A DNA stretch of 64,000 nucleotides from contig JAZQKK010000019.1 of assembly GCA_045542115.1 (NCBI GenBank), positions 1 through 64,000 on the forward strand, read 5' to 3'. The notes under the pieces are model-generated. The model was not told the origin of the DNA, did no database searches, and saw nothing but the letters and a program-made list of their open reading frames with translations. Source of the DNA: RGIG995 sp045542115 (GTDB lineage: Bacteria > Bacillota > Clostridia > Oscillospirales > UBA644). The translations under genes and the position numbers were made by a program. Of the stretch, positions 48,717 to 56,965 are shown one piece after another. Position 1 is the stretch's first letter. Each line of letters begins with the position of its first letter.

Positions 48717-48745
48717 TTGACAAAGGAATGAAAATATGCTATTCT
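48717..48745 (+). promoter_or_regulatory. Promoter of the second AraC gene
   Basis: TTGACA (48717-48722) and TATTCT (48740-48745) with a 17-base spacer. A minus-strand TATAAT at 48706-48711, for the MDR gene, overlaps this region but has a poor -35 box, as expected for an activator-dependent promoter. Confidence 0.65.
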
Positions 48746-48791
48746 ATACAAAACAAGGTAAAATTCTACACGATTTCAGAGGAAAAACCCA

Positions 48792-49547
48792 ATGCAAGAG
48801 ATACTTTTCTCCAAATCCTTCCGTTTTTTGCGATTCCATTACGACAAGTATCATTTCACCGATTGCGAGCAGGGCGCCCCGTCCCATTACTTTGCTTATC
48901 TGGAACGAGGACGCTGTAAGATCGTTTCGGAACGGGGGACCCGGGAATTTTCCGCCGGAGACGTATTTTACATTCCGATGGGATTGAAATACCGGTCGTA
49001 TTGGTACGGAGACCCGGAAGTTTCCTTTCTTTCCTTCGGATTTCTCTCCTTTCCCGATGCAGAACAGAAACATTACTGCCTGCAAAAAGTTCCCTGCTCC
49101 CCGGAAGATACGCAGGCGTTCCGTTCCCTGCCGGTGGGGATTCCGGTGGACTGCGAAATTTTAGGAAGATTTTACTCCGTGGTCTCCCGGGTCTTGCCCC
49201 GGATGCGGTCGGGGTCTTTTGACAGTGCAAAAAAAATCTACCGTGATGCCTTGGGATATCTGTATCAGAATCCTCAATGTACCGTGCCGGAGGTGGCGAA
49301 AGCCTGTAACGTGAGCCAATCGATGCTGTACGCCGTATTCAAGAAAGTCGCAAAAAAGTCTCCCAACGCCCTTCGGCAAGAACTTTTGACCGACCGGGCG
49401 ATACAGATGCTGATAACCACCGACCGCCAGGTCCAGGAAATCAGCGACACCCTTGGATTTTCTTCTCCCTCTTATTTTCGAAAAGTGCTGAAAGAATACA
49501 CCGGAAAAACCCCGTCGCAAATCCGCCGGGAGCATATGTCTCCATAA
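48792..49547 (+). CDS. AraC-family transcriptional regulator
   Basis: The 251-residue protein has an N-terminal cupin-like domain (about 25-95, YFAYLERGRCKIVSERGTREFSAGDVFYIPMG) and a C-terminal pair of helix-turn-helix motifs (about 155-250, EVAKACNVSQSMLYAVFKKVAKKSPNALRQELLTDRAIQMLITTDRQVQEISDTLGFSSPSYFRKVLKEYTGKTPSQIRRE). It is divergent from the MDR/DHQase/quinone-reductase cluster and is its likely activator. The start ATG lies 12 bases after AGAGGA. Confidence 0.9.
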   Translation: MQEILFSKSFRFLRFHYDKYHFTDCEQGAPSHYFAYLERGRCKIVSERGTREFSAGDVFYIPMGLKYRSYWYGDPEVSFLSFGFLSFPDAEQKHYCLQKVPCSPEDTQAFRSLPVGIPVDCEILGRFYSVVSRVLPRMRSGSFDSAKKIYRDALGYLYQNPQCTVPEVAKACNVSQSMLYAVFKKVAKKSPNALRQELLTDRAIQMLITTDRQVQEISDTLGFSSPSYFRKVLKEYTGKTPSQIRREHMSP

Positions 49548-49615
49548 TAAAAAAACGTTGGGCAGGCACCCCAAGACAGTGGTATTCAAGGTTCTGCAAA
49601 AACGCCTGCAAAGAC

Positions 49616-49644
49616 TTGCAATTTAGAAAAAAATATGGTATGAT
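49616..49644 (+). promoter_or_regulatory. Promoter of the DUF5058/M20 operon
   Basis: TTGCAA (49616-49621) and TATGAT (49639-49644) with a 17-base spacer. Confidence 0.7.
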
Positions 49645-49675
49645 ATAGAAAAGATGCGTTGAAAGGAGTCATTTT

Positions 49676-50410
49676 ATGGAATTCAGCATCAATCATCCGA
49701 TTCTGTTCGTAATGGTGGGAATCATCGTTGCGGCGGTGTTGGGTCAATCGGTATTCTTCCTGGTCAAAGCCTGGAAACGGGGCGTTGCCATCGGAATGGA
49801 CAAGAAAAAACTGCGGAGCATTGCCGTAACGGCGGGAGTCTTTACCGTCGCCCCGGCGGTCGCCATCGTCATCAGCGTAATTGCTCTGTCTAAAAAATTA
49901 GGGGTGGCTCTCCCCTGGCTTCGGCTGAGCGTGGTAGGGTCCCTTTCTTACGAAGCCATTGCGGCGGAAAACACCTCTCTGGCAATGGGCCTTTCGGGAA
50001 GCGCGTCGCCCAACGCATCCCAATTCGTTACCATCACCTTGGTTATGACCCTTTCCATTATGGTGGGCATCTGGCTGGTTCCCGTCATTTGCAAAAAACT
50101 GCAAAAAGGAATGGGGAACCTGGAAAAGCGGGATAAAAAGTGGGCGGACGTATTCCAATCCGCAATGTTTATCGGAATGATTGCCGCTTTCGTAGGATTC
50201 GTCTTCTGCGACGTTTCCGACGCCTTTTCCGGCAACTTCAAAGGATTGATTCCCGTATGCGTTATGGCGGTATCCGCGGTGGTGATGGCCATTTGCGGAC
50301 TGTTGGCCGGAAAATTCAAAAAGATTCATTGGATTGCCGACTATGCCCTGCCCGTGTCGTTGATCGTGGGGATGGCAAGCGCCATTCCGCTGACCGCTTG
50401 GTTGTCGTAA
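49676..50410 (+). CDS. DUF5058 family integral membrane protein
   Basis: The 244-residue protein has about six to seven membrane helices. The family core is seen at LRSIAVTAGVFTVAPAVAIVISVIALSKKLGVALPWLRLSVVGSLSYEAIAAENTS, followed by VTITLVMTLSIMVGIWLVPVICKKLQKG. Function is not established. It is followed 15 bases later by another membrane protein, then by an M20 peptidase, so the two membrane proteins probably form one complex handling peptides or amino acids (inference). Confidence 0.8.
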   Translation: MEFSINHPILFVMVGIIVAAVLGQSVFFLVKAWKRGVAIGMDKKKLRSIAVTAGVFTVAPAVAIVISVIALSKKLGVALPWLRLSVVGSLSYEAIAAENTSLAMGLSGSASPNASQFVTITLVMTLSIMVGIWLVPVICKKLQKGMGNLEKRDKKWADVFQSAMFIGMIAAFVGFVFCDVSDAFSGNFKGLIPVCVMAVSAVVMAICGLLAGKFKKIHWIADYALPVSLIVGMASAIPLTAWLS

Positions 50411-50425
50411 CAGGAGGGATTGAAG

Positions 50426-51091
50426 ATGAAAAAAGAATTGACTTATATGGATAAAGTCCATCGTTGGGGGACGATCTGGAATCTTTCGATGATGGTTTTG
50501 CTTCTGGCCTTCCCCCTTGCGGTAGCCATTATCTTCCGCGCCTTCCCTGATATGAACGGCCTTTGGAAAGGGCTTTTGGCCACGGCACCAATGTATTGGG
50601 CGGTGGGCGTCATTGAAACGATTACGTATATCCCGATGTTGGGCGCCGGCGGGTCGTACCTCTCCTTCGTCACCGGAAATATCTCCAATTTGAAATTGCC
50701 CTGTGCCCTCAACGCCTTGGAACAGGCTAAGGTCAAGGCAAACTCGGAAGAAGGGGAAGTGGTCTCCACCATCGCCATCGCCGTATCGTCCATCGTCACC
50801 ACGCTTATCATTATTTTGGGTGTCGTTCTCATCTCTCCCCTAACACCGGTCTTGGCCTCTCCCGTGCTGATCCCCGCCTTTGACCAGATGATTCCCGCCT
50901 TGTTCGGCGGTCTTGGGGTGGTGTTCGTCTCCCGGAACTGGAAGCTGGCCGTGGCACCCGTGATACTGATGCTGATTCTGTTCATCGCCGTTCCGGCTCT
51001 GAATGCGGGCACGGTGGGAATTATGGTTCCCGTCAGCGTGGTCTTTACCCTGATTATCAGCCGGATTATGTACAAGAAAAATTGGTTGTAA
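50426..51091 (+). CDS. Integral membrane protein, partner of DUF5058
   Basis: ATG 50426 follows CAGGAGGG; a TTG two codons earlier is rejected. The 221-residue protein has about six helices, starting with TIWNLSMMVLLLAFPLAVAIIF and ending TVGIMVPVSVVFTLIISRIMYKKNWL. A conserved-looking polar loop (GAGGSYLSFVTGNISNLKLPCALNALEQAKVKANSEEGEVVSTIAIAVSS) lies near residues 75-125. I know no functional assignment; gene pairs of this kind occur with DUF5058 in other Firmicutes. It is co-transcribed with the M20 peptidase, 18 bases downstream. Confidence 0.75.
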   Translation: MKKELTYMDKVHRWGTIWNLSMMVLLLAFPLAVAIIFRAFPDMNGLWKGLLATAPMYWAVGVIETITYIPMLGAGGSYLSFVTGNISNLKLPCALNALEQAKVKANSEEGEVVSTIAIAVSSIVTTLIIILGVVLISPLTPVLASPVLIPAFDQMIPALFGGLGVVFVSRNWKLAVAPVILMLILFIAVPALNAGTVGIMVPVSVVFTLIISRIMYKKNWL

Positions 51092-51109
51092 AAAGAAGGA
51101 AACGTCGCT

Positions 51110-52546
51110 ATGATTGCTCTTTATATTATTTTAGGCCTGATTGCCGTATTTTTGGCGGTAATCCTGATTCGGGCGGCGGCATTCCGTCCCAAGACCCAAC
51201 CGGTGACCGAAGCAGAACCGGTGGAATTCGACGGAGACAAAGCCGTTGCCGCTTTGCAGCAGTTGGTGCGGTGCAAAACCGTGTCTTATTACGATTCTTC
51301 CAAAGAAGACGATGCCGAATTTGAAAAACTCATCGGCCTTTTGCCGGAATTATACCCCAACGTATTCCGGGTCTGCACCCTGGAACGGCTGCCCGACCGG
51401 GCGTTGCTGTTCTGCTGGAAAGGAAAAGCCTCGGACCATCCGTCGGTGATGATGGCCCACTACGACGTGGTACCCGTCAACGCCGACCAATGGGACAAAG
51501 ACCCCTTCTGCGGCGAGATTGAAAACGGCGTGTTGTGGGGCCGGGGAACCCTGGACACGAAAGTGACGATGAACGCCGTACTGTCGGCGGCAGACACCCT
51601 GATTTCCAAAGACTTTGTTCCGGAAAACGATATTTACTTTGCCTTCTCCGGGGGCGAAGAGGTCAACGGAAAAGGCGCTTCCAATATTGTAGATTGGTTT
51701 GAAGAGCGGAAAATGGATTTGGGACTGGTGGTAGACGAAGGGGGCGGCGTTGTGGAAAACGTCTTCCCCGGGGTCAAGGCCCCTTGCGGTGTTGTGGGAA
51801 TTGCGGAAAAAGGAATGTTAAACGCCATCTTTACCGTCAAATCCCAAGGGGGACACGCCTCAGCTCCCAAGCCTCATACGCCGGTGGGAATCCTGTCGAA
51901 GGCCTGCGGCAAGATTGAAAACAATCCCTTTCCGATGCACGTTACCAAACCCGCGGCGGAAATGTTTGACACCTTGGGACGTCATTCCACCTTCCTTTAC
52001 AAGGTCATCTTTGCCAATTTCGGCATTTTCAAGGGTGTTTTGGATTTGTTGGGGCGAAAGACCGGGGGAGAAATCAACGCATTGCTGCGCACGACCGTAG
52101 CCTTCACCCAAATGGAAGGCAGTACCGCCCCCAACGTGATTCCCCCCGAAGCGACGATGGTGGCAAATCTTCGCCTCAATCCTGCGGATACGGTGGAATC
52201 GGCAAAAGCCCGGCTGGAAAAGATTGTCGGTGACGAAAACGTTACCGTCACCGTGGGCAGTCATATGAATCCCAGCCGCATCTCCCAAACCGACTGCGAC
52301 GCCTGGAAGAAGGTGGAAAAAGCGGTGGCGGAGACCTGGACGGGGTGTCTTGTGGCTCCCTATTTAATGGTACAATGCTCCGACAGCCGGCACTACGGCC
52401 GGATTTCCGATAAAGTTTATCGCTTTTCCGCAATGGACCTGACGGCGGAAGAACGGGCCACCATCCACGGCAACAACGAACGGATTCGTTTGGATGCGGC
52501 CAAACGGGCGGTGGAATTCTATCTGCGGCTGATGAAACAGTGCTAA
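51110..52546 (+). CDS. M20-family metallopeptidase with N-terminal membrane anchor
   Basis: M20 enzymes are di-zinc amino- or carboxypeptidases and amidases. The 478-residue product has one N-terminal helix (about 3-24). It then shows the metal motifs MMAHYDVVPV (His and Asp, near 120), WGRGTLDTK (Asp near 150), FSGGEEVNGKGA (catalytic and metal Glu near 185), VVDEGGG and, near the C-terminus, SDSRHYGRIS. The dimerisation domain is in between. Operon context with two membrane proteins suggests peptide processing linked to transport. Confidence 0.88.
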   Translation: MIALYIILGLIAVFLAVILIRAAAFRPKTQPVTEAEPVEFDGDKAVAALQQLVRCKTVSYYDSSKEDDAEFEKLIGLLPELYPNVFRVCTLERLPDRALLFCWKGKASDHPSVMMAHYDVVPVNADQWDKDPFCGEIENGVLWGRGTLDTKVTMNAVLSAADTLISKDFVPENDIYFAFSGGEEVNGKGASNIVDWFEERKMDLGLVVDEGGGVVENVFPGVKAPCGVVGIAEKGMLNAIFTVKSQGGHASAPKPHTPVGILSKACGKIENNPFPMHVTKPAAEMFDTLGRHSTFLYKVIFANFGIFKGVLDLLGRKTGGEINALLRTTVAFTQMEGSTAPNVIPPEATMVANLRLNPADTVESAKARLEKIVGDENVTVTVGSHMNPSRISQTDCDAWKKVEKAVAETWTGCLVAPYLMVQCSDSRHYGRISDKVYRFSAMDLTAEERATIHGNNERIRLDAAKRAVEFYLRLMKQC

Positions 52547-52552
52547 ATCAAA

Positions 52553-52584
52553 AATATCCGGGCAGTTTTTTGCCCGGATATTTT
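52553..52584 (+). terminator. Terminator of the DUF5058/M20 operon
   Basis: AATATCCGGGCA/TGCCCGGATATT with a six-base loop followed by TTAATT. Confidence 0.8.
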
Positions 52585-52589
52585 AATTC

Positions 52590-52618
52590 TTGACATTTTT
52601 GTAAGAATATGCTACAAT
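52590..52618 (+). promoter_or_regulatory. Promoter of the DUF5684 gene
   Basis: TTGACA (52590-52595) and TACAAT (52613-52618) with a 17-base spacer. Confidence 0.8.
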
Positions 52619-52657
52619 AAAAGAAAGGTGTTCGCACCGAAAAAGGAGGAAAACGTT

Positions 52658-53182
52658 ATGGGAAACAATGCAGTTCAAGAAATGATTGACTCCACGATGG
52701 GTATGGCCCGTCCGTACGATGGCGTGGGAGGCGGATTTGGAGTAGATGCCGGAAAAATCATCGGCATTATCCTTATCATCCTCGGGGCTCTGATTGCCGT
52801 TGCGGCCGTGGTGTTCTACGTCATTTGTTGGTGGAAACTTTACACAAAGGCCGGTCGTCCCGGCTGGGCGATTTTCGTCCCCGTATACTGCGCCATTGAA
52901 TTGTTCAACATTACGTGGGGGAACGGCGTTTATTTTCTGTATATGCTCATTCCCGGCATCAACGTTCTGGTCATTCTCTGGTCGCTTCTGAAATTTTCCG
53001 AAGCCTACGGACACGGTGTGGGATATACTTTGGGATTGATTTTCCTTCCCTTCGTGTTCATCCCCGTGCTGGCGTTCGGGAAATCCAAGCACGTTCGCTA
53101 CGAAGCAAAAAAAGCAAAACTGACACCCCCTGCTCCCGCTCCCGTTCCCGAAATTCCCGTTCCCGAAGTTCCGATGCCGTAA
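52658..53182 (+). CDS. DUF5684-type membrane protein
   Basis: ATG 52658 follows AAAAAGGAGG. The 174-residue protein starts with a Gly/Met-rich soluble segment (about 1-30), has membrane helices at about 33-57, 70-90 and 95-120 and 125-145, and carries the family-like motif WWKLYTKAGRPGWAIFVPVY after the first helix. The tail is Pro-rich (PPAPAPVPEIPVPEVPMP). Function is unknown; relatives often sit near signal peptidases. It is monocistronic here. Confidence 0.78.
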   Translation: MGNNAVQEMIDSTMGMARPYDGVGGGFGVDAGKIIGIILIILGALIAVAAVVFYVICWWKLYTKAGRPGWAIFVPVYCAIELFNITWGNGVYFLYMLIPGINVLVILWSLLKFSEAYGHGVGYTLGLIFLPFVFIPVLAFGKSKHVRYEAKKAKLTPPAPAPVPEIPVPEVPMP

Positions 53183-53199
53183 CCGAATCAAAGGACAAA

Positions 53200-53238
53200 A
53201 AACTGCCTGATAAACGTCAGGCAGTTTTATTTTTTTTA
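53200..53238. terminator. Terminator after the DUF5684 gene
   Basis: AAAACTGCCTGA/TCAGGCAGTTTT with a six-base loop and a run of T; it also faces the converging DUF2156 gene. Confidence 0.85.
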
Positions 53239-53247
53239 ACGGCGCAA

Positions 53248-54129
53248 TTACCGTACTTTAACCAAGAACTTTTCCAGCAACGCACAGGGATGATAGGATA
53301 ATTTTGCCGTACGAAGCCCCTCGTCCCCTGAATCGTCTTCCCGGTTCACGTAACGAATCGAAGCATCGGCAAACGCCTCGGTAAAGCGGGAGGCCAGCAT
53401 CGGATAGATTCCCGGGAACTGCCGGTCCGCCTTTTCGGTGTGGACCATCAGCGTGTCCCCCACCCGTTCTCCCAAAGAAAACCCGGCGACTCTTCCCTGC
53501 ACCGTCAGAATCCCGCACAGAAAATCATAGTCCGAAAAACGGTCGAAAATTTCTTCTATCTTTCGCTCCTCTTCTTTCCAGGACGGAGCCTCTTTTTGGT
53601 TCTCTTGGCGGAATCGGGCATAAAATTCCCGAAGACGGGGCACGTCGTCTTCCGTCCCCCGGAAAAATTCCCAATCGGGAACGGAGGCCCGGAATTTGTT
53701 GACGTGGTTTCGCTGGCCCCGTAACTTTTTTCCGGCGTAGGTAATCAAATCTTCTTTGCGGTAAAGATAGTCGAACCAATCCCGTTGCTCCTGAACGGAA
53801 ACGCTGTCAAACAAGGAATAAAAGACATCCTTCCGCTCTCCGGGGACGAAGGTAAACCGACAGTCGGCTCCCGTTTCTTTGCAATGTTCCCAAATCCGCC
53901 GCAAAAGGTCGGGAGCGGGGTCTGCGGGCATCTGAAATGCGGTCGTCGCGTCGGGCAACCGGAGAGAATAAACCAGCGCCCCATCCACGTTCGCATATTG
54001 GACCTGTAAATAGTCCCGCCAAAGCAACGTTCCCCCCAGAGAATAGTCACAAGTCCGGGGGAGGTCACGGCACAGGTCTTGCCGCACCAACGAAAGACAG
54101 TCCAGCGTCAGCGGTTTGAAATCAAGCAT
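53248..54129 (-). CDS. DUF2156 (phosphatidylglycerol lysyltransferase C-terminal-like) protein
   Basis: The 293-residue protein matches the soluble GNAT-fold part of MprF-type aminoacyl-lipid transferases: CDYSLGGTLLWRDYLQVQYANVDGALVY in the first half, the AGKKLRGQRNHVNKFRA region near 135 and GRVAGFSLGERVGDTLMVHTEKADRQFPGIYPMLASRF near 210, ending in YVNREDDSGDEGLRTAKLSYHP. It lacks the membrane flippase domain, so it is a stand-alone member whose substrate (lipid or peptide precursor) is unknown. Its promoter is divergent from the MFS gene. Confidence 0.85.
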   Translation of the reverse strand: MLDFKPLTLDCLSLVRQDLCRDLPRTCDYSLGGTLLWRDYLQVQYANVDGALVYSLRLPDATTAFQMPADPAPDLLRRIWEHCKETGADCRFTFVPGERKDVFYSLFDSVSVQEQRDWFDYLYRKEDLITYAGKKLRGQRNHVNKFRASVPDWEFFRGTEDDVPRLREFYARFRQENQKEAPSWKEEERKIEEIFDRFSDYDFLCGILTVQGRVAGFSLGERVGDTLMVHTEKADRQFPGIYPMLASRFTEAFADASIRYVNREDDSGDEGLRTAKLSYHPCALLEKFLVKVR

Positions 54130-54167
54130 AGGTTTTCCCCATTAAACACAATCAAAAATTACATTTA

Positions 54168-54196
54168 ATTGTATCATATTTCTTTTTCAATGTCAA
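54168..54196 (-). promoter_or_regulatory. Promoter of the DUF2156 gene
   Basis: On the minus strand TTGACA (54191-54196) and TACAAT (54168-54173) with a 17-base spacer. Confidence 0.8.
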
Positions 54197-54215
54197 GAGA
54201 CGGCGTGCTGAAAAC

Positions 54216-54244
54216 TTGACAAAACCTGAAAGAAATGCTATACT
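54216..54244 (+). promoter_or_regulatory. Promoter of the MFS gene
   Basis: TTGACA (54216-54221) and TATACT (54239-54244) with a 17-base spacer. Confidence 0.8.
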
Positions 54245-54286
54245 TAATATTATAATAAAATCTAATTATTGATAGGGGGATTTGAT

Positions 54287-55366
54287 ATGCCGAGAAAGGC
54301 AGCATTGGTGACCGAAACGCTGGGCCATTTTGCCGTAGACTTTGCCTGCTTCTTTCTTTTGGCGGGGTCCTTTGCCCAAGGAGGAAAAACTTCGATTCTG
54401 CTGGGGGCAGGATATTTGATTTTCCTGCTTCTTTCTTACGGACTTCGCCCCGTTTTTGGAATGATTCTCGATGAATCGCCCCTACTTCACTCCCAGGCGC
54501 TGGGATGCCTGCTTGTGGCCATTGCATTGTTTCTTCCCTCCTCTTGGGGATGGGTGGCCCTGTTCCCCGCCGGCGTGGGCAGCGCCTTGTTTCACACCGG
54601 GGCGGTCGGAGAAGGGGTCTGCTTTGCCCGGGGGTACTTTTCCCGGATTGCAACCCTTATTTCCACCGGCGTGTTCGGTGCGGCAGCAGGAACGCTGGTT
54701 GCCCAGAGAACCGCATTGAAACCTTGGGTGGTAACCGTGGTTCTTTTGATTGTCGCCGTGGCTTGTTTCTTTTTTGCGGAAGCCCGGAAATATCCCCGAA
54801 AAATACGGTCCTTCCGTCACAGTGTCAACCGGGTCTTACCCGACGGATTGACCCTGGGGCTGACTTTGATTCCTCTTTTTGTAATCTCTCTTGTGACGGC
54901 ATTACTCCCGGCGGATTGGGCCGAAGGTCCGCTTCGATTGATTCCCGCGGGAATCTGTATGTTAGGTAGAGCCGCCGGAGGAATTACCGCAGACCGATTC
55001 GGCCCCCGAAAGACCGCCTTGGTCTGCTTTGCAAGTGCCTTATTGTTGTTGACGGTCTTCCCCCATATTCCTTGGGTTTACTGCATTGGGCTGGGGGTGT
55101 TGTGCGTTCCCACCGCCCTTTGCTTCGGAACGGCCACCGCCGCCCTTCCCCAACGCCCCCATTTGGCTGTGGGGACCTGCTCTGTCGTCATCTTACTGGG
55201 GTCCTTTCCCGGCTTTTTCCGGAACGTTCCCACCGTTTCTCTGCGGCTGCTCTGCGGAGGGCTGATGATCGTAGCCCTGGCGGCCAGCGCCGTAGTATAC
55301 ACCGATTACTGCCGCCTGTTTGACCTGCGGGCCAAATTACACCTGCGGAAAGGAGCGAAGGGATGA
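54287..55366 (+). CDS. MFS-type membrane transporter
   Basis: ATG 54287 (MPRKAALVTETLGHFAVDFACFFLLAG) follows GGGGGATTTG. The 359-residue protein has about ten to twelve hydrophobic segments, a central basic loop (AEARKYPRKIRSFRHS, about 165-180) dividing two halves, and the MFS-like GRAAGGITADRFGPRKTAL motif near 235. It is shorter than a typical MFS carrier. Its substrate is unknown. It is translationally coupled to the next small gene (ATGA). Confidence 0.75.
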   Translation: MPRKAALVTETLGHFAVDFACFFLLAGSFAQGGKTSILLGAGYLIFLLLSYGLRPVFGMILDESPLLHSQALGCLLVAIALFLPSSWGWVALFPAGVGSALFHTGAVGEGVCFARGYFSRIATLISTGVFGAAAGTLVAQRTALKPWVVTVVLLIVAVACFFFAEARKYPRKIRSFRHSVNRVLPDGLTLGLTLIPLFVISLVTALLPADWAEGPLRLIPAGICMLGRAAGGITADRFGPRKTALVCFASALLLLTVFPHIPWVYCIGLGVLCVPTALCFGTATAALPQRPHLAVGTCSVVILLGSFPGFFRNVPTVSLRLLCGGLMIVALAASAVVYTDYCRLFDLRAKLHLRKGAKG

Positions 55367-55554
55367 GTTTTTTGGATATCATCATTTTCCCCTTGTCCCC
55401 GGGAGATTCCGCCGGAGCGATTCTTTTGGCGGGACTTCTGATAACCCTTCTTATCTGCGCCGGTACGGGCGTGGTGTTGTTTTTTCATTTCCGGAAAGAA
55501 CAACGACGGGAAGACCGGCGGAAAGAAAAGCAGATGTTTCGAGACGAAGAATAA
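55363..55554 (+). CDS. Small single-pass membrane protein
   Basis: The 63-residue product has one membrane helix (about 17-43, GAILLAGLLITLLICAGTGVVLFF) and a highly charged tail (RKEQRREDRRKEKQMFRDEE). Its ATG overlaps the stop of the MFS gene by four bases, so it may be an accessory subunit. No family was recognised. Confidence 0.7.
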   Translation: MSFLDIIIFPLSPGDSAGAILLAGLLITLLICAGTGVVLFFHFRKEQRREDRRKEKQMFRDEE

Positions 55555-55589
55555 ATCGGGTCCGCCCACGGGGTCCCGTGTTTGTATTT

Positions 55590-56360
55590 TTAAAGGTGCT
55601 TTTTAATCTCGTTCAAGGCATTTTTCTCCAAGCGGGAGACCTGTGCCTGAGAGATTCCGATCTCCGAGGCCACCTCGGTTTGGGTCTTGCCGGCGTAAAA
55701 CCGCAAAGCCAAAATCCGTTTTTCCCGGTCGGTGAGACAGGAAATGGCCTGACGGAGAGAAATCTCTTCCACCCAGTTGGATTCGGTCTCGTGAATATCC
55801 CGAACCTGGTCCATCAGGTAAATGGTATCGCTGTCGTCGTTGTACACCGAATCGAACAACGAAACCGGATCTACGATGGCTTCCAGGGCGATAACCACCT
55901 CTTCCCGCTTCATTCCCAATTCCGAGGAAATCTCTTCAATGGTAGGTTCCCTGCCCAGGGCTGCCGTCAGCCCTTCTTTGGCCCCCAACGCCTTGTAAGC
56001 GGTGTCCCGCAAAGAACGGGAGACCCGGATGGAATTGTTATCCCGTAAATACCGGCGGATCTCACCGATGATCATTGGAACGGCGTAGGTGGAAAATTTT
56101 ACCTGCTGGGATAAATCAAAATTGTCAATGGCCTTGATCAGACCGATACAGCCGATCTGAAACAGGTCGTCGGGGTCTTCTCCCCGGTTGGAAAACCGTT
56201 GGACCACGCTCAGTACCAATTTCAGATTTCCATTGACAAAAGCCGTTCTGGCCTGCTCGTCCCCCCGTTTAATGCGGTGCAACAGGGCCATTTTTTCGCT
56301 CTCGTTGAGCACCTTTAATTCCGACGTATTGATTCCGCATATCTCAACTTTATTCAACAC
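55590..56360 (-). CDS. sigG: Forespore sigma factor, SigG type
   Basis: SigG directs late forespore transcription, including spoIVB. The start proposed is GTG 56358-56360, giving 256 residues close to the usual 260; a longer frame back to 56447 would overlap the divergent DUF2752 start. The N-terminus LNKVEICGINTSELKVLNESE is the SigG hallmark. Region 2 (VNGNLKLVLSVVQRF, DDLFQIGCIGLIKAIDNFDLSQQVKFSTYAVPMIIGEIRRYLRD) and region 4 (LTDREKRILALRFYAGKTQTEVASEIGISQAQVSRLEK) are complete. The spoIIGA-sigE genes that usually precede it are absent. Confidence 0.93.
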   Translation of the reverse strand: MLNKVEICGINTSELKVLNESEKMALLHRIKRGDEQARTAFVNGNLKLVLSVVQRFSNRGEDPDDLFQIGCIGLIKAIDNFDLSQQVKFSTYAVPMIIGEIRRYLRDNNSIRVSRSLRDTAYKALGAKEGLTAALGREPTIEEISSELGMKREEVVIALEAIVDPVSLFDSVYNDDSDTIYLMDQVRDIHETESNWVEEISLRQAISCLTDREKRILALRFYAGKTQTEVASEIGISQAQVSRLEKNALNEIKKHL

Positions 56361-56409
56361 AGATTCTTCATCCCCTTTGAACAAAGTATTTGTCCCCTTC
56401 GGAGGTTTT

Positions 56410-56748
56410 ATGCAACGAAAACGCCTTTGGTTCCGGATTTTCCGCATCCTTCTCTACGTGGGGGTATTGGCGTTTTTTGTCTGGATGCCCTATGAAGCAA
56501 CCCAACAGGGATTGTTCCGCTGTCCGGCAACCTTTTTGGGGTTGCAATGTCCCGGTTGCGGAGCCACCCGAGCCTTGTCTTTGCTCCTTCACGGCCGTTT
56601 TGGGGAGGCTTGGGAGATGAACGGTGTTTTTTGCGGCGTAGTGTTCCCGCTACTTCTATTAACGGCAATACAGGATACGGGAAGCATTTTGCTTGGGAAA
56701 AAGCAGTCGTTTTTGGAATATCTTTTGGGAATTTCATTGAGTAATTGA
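56410..56748 (+). CDS. DUF2752 membrane protein
   Basis: ATG 56410 follows CGGAGGTTTT. The 112-residue protein has two or three membrane helices (about 8-28, 70-95) and the diagnostic CPGCGATRALSLLLHGRF motif near residue 45 of DUF2752. The family is widespread in Bacteria and uncharacterised. It is divergent from sigG and eight bases ahead of another small membrane protein gene. Confidence 0.85.
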   Translation: MQRKRLWFRIFRILLYVGVLAFFVWMPYEATQQGLFRCPATFLGLQCPGCGATRALSLLLHGRFGEAWEMNGVFCGVVFPLLLLTAIQDTGSILLGKKQSFLEYLLGISLSN

Positions 56749-56755
56749 GGATACT

Positions 56756-56944
56756 ATGAAGTTTTTCTTTTTAATTTTTACCATCCTGACAGGTTTTGCC
56801 TGGGGCGGAATTTCCTTTGGGAGATATCTTCTCTCCCGACAACAAAAGTCTTGCCCCAAATGGATGGTTCTTTTGCAATGGATTTTCGGTTGCACCTTTT
56901 TCGGAGGCTGGTTTTTGTGGAATCTGCTCCGGAATCTGGCGTAA
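56756..56944 (+). CDS. Small membrane protein
   Basis: The 62-residue product is largely hydrophobic with two likely helices (about 2-22 and 37-58), separated by a basic loop (RYLLSRQQKSCPKW). No family was recognised. It lies between the DUF2752 gene and addB in close spacing, so it is probably part of the same transcript. Confidence 0.65.
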   Translation: MKFFFLIFTILTGFAWGGISFGRYLLSRQQKSCPKWMVLLQWIFGCTFFGGWFLWNLLRNLA

Positions 56945-56965
56945 TGGGGGAAAGGAGACGAAACG

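Noticed and set aside
53248..54129. Full MprF antimicrobial-peptide resistance protein
   Set aside because: The membrane flippase half is missing, so only a stand-alone DUF2156 domain protein can be claimed.
56361..56447. Longer N-terminus for sigG
   Set aside because: The extra 29 residues are basic and unconserved and would overlap the divergent DUF2752 start; the GTG at 56358-56360 gives the family length.
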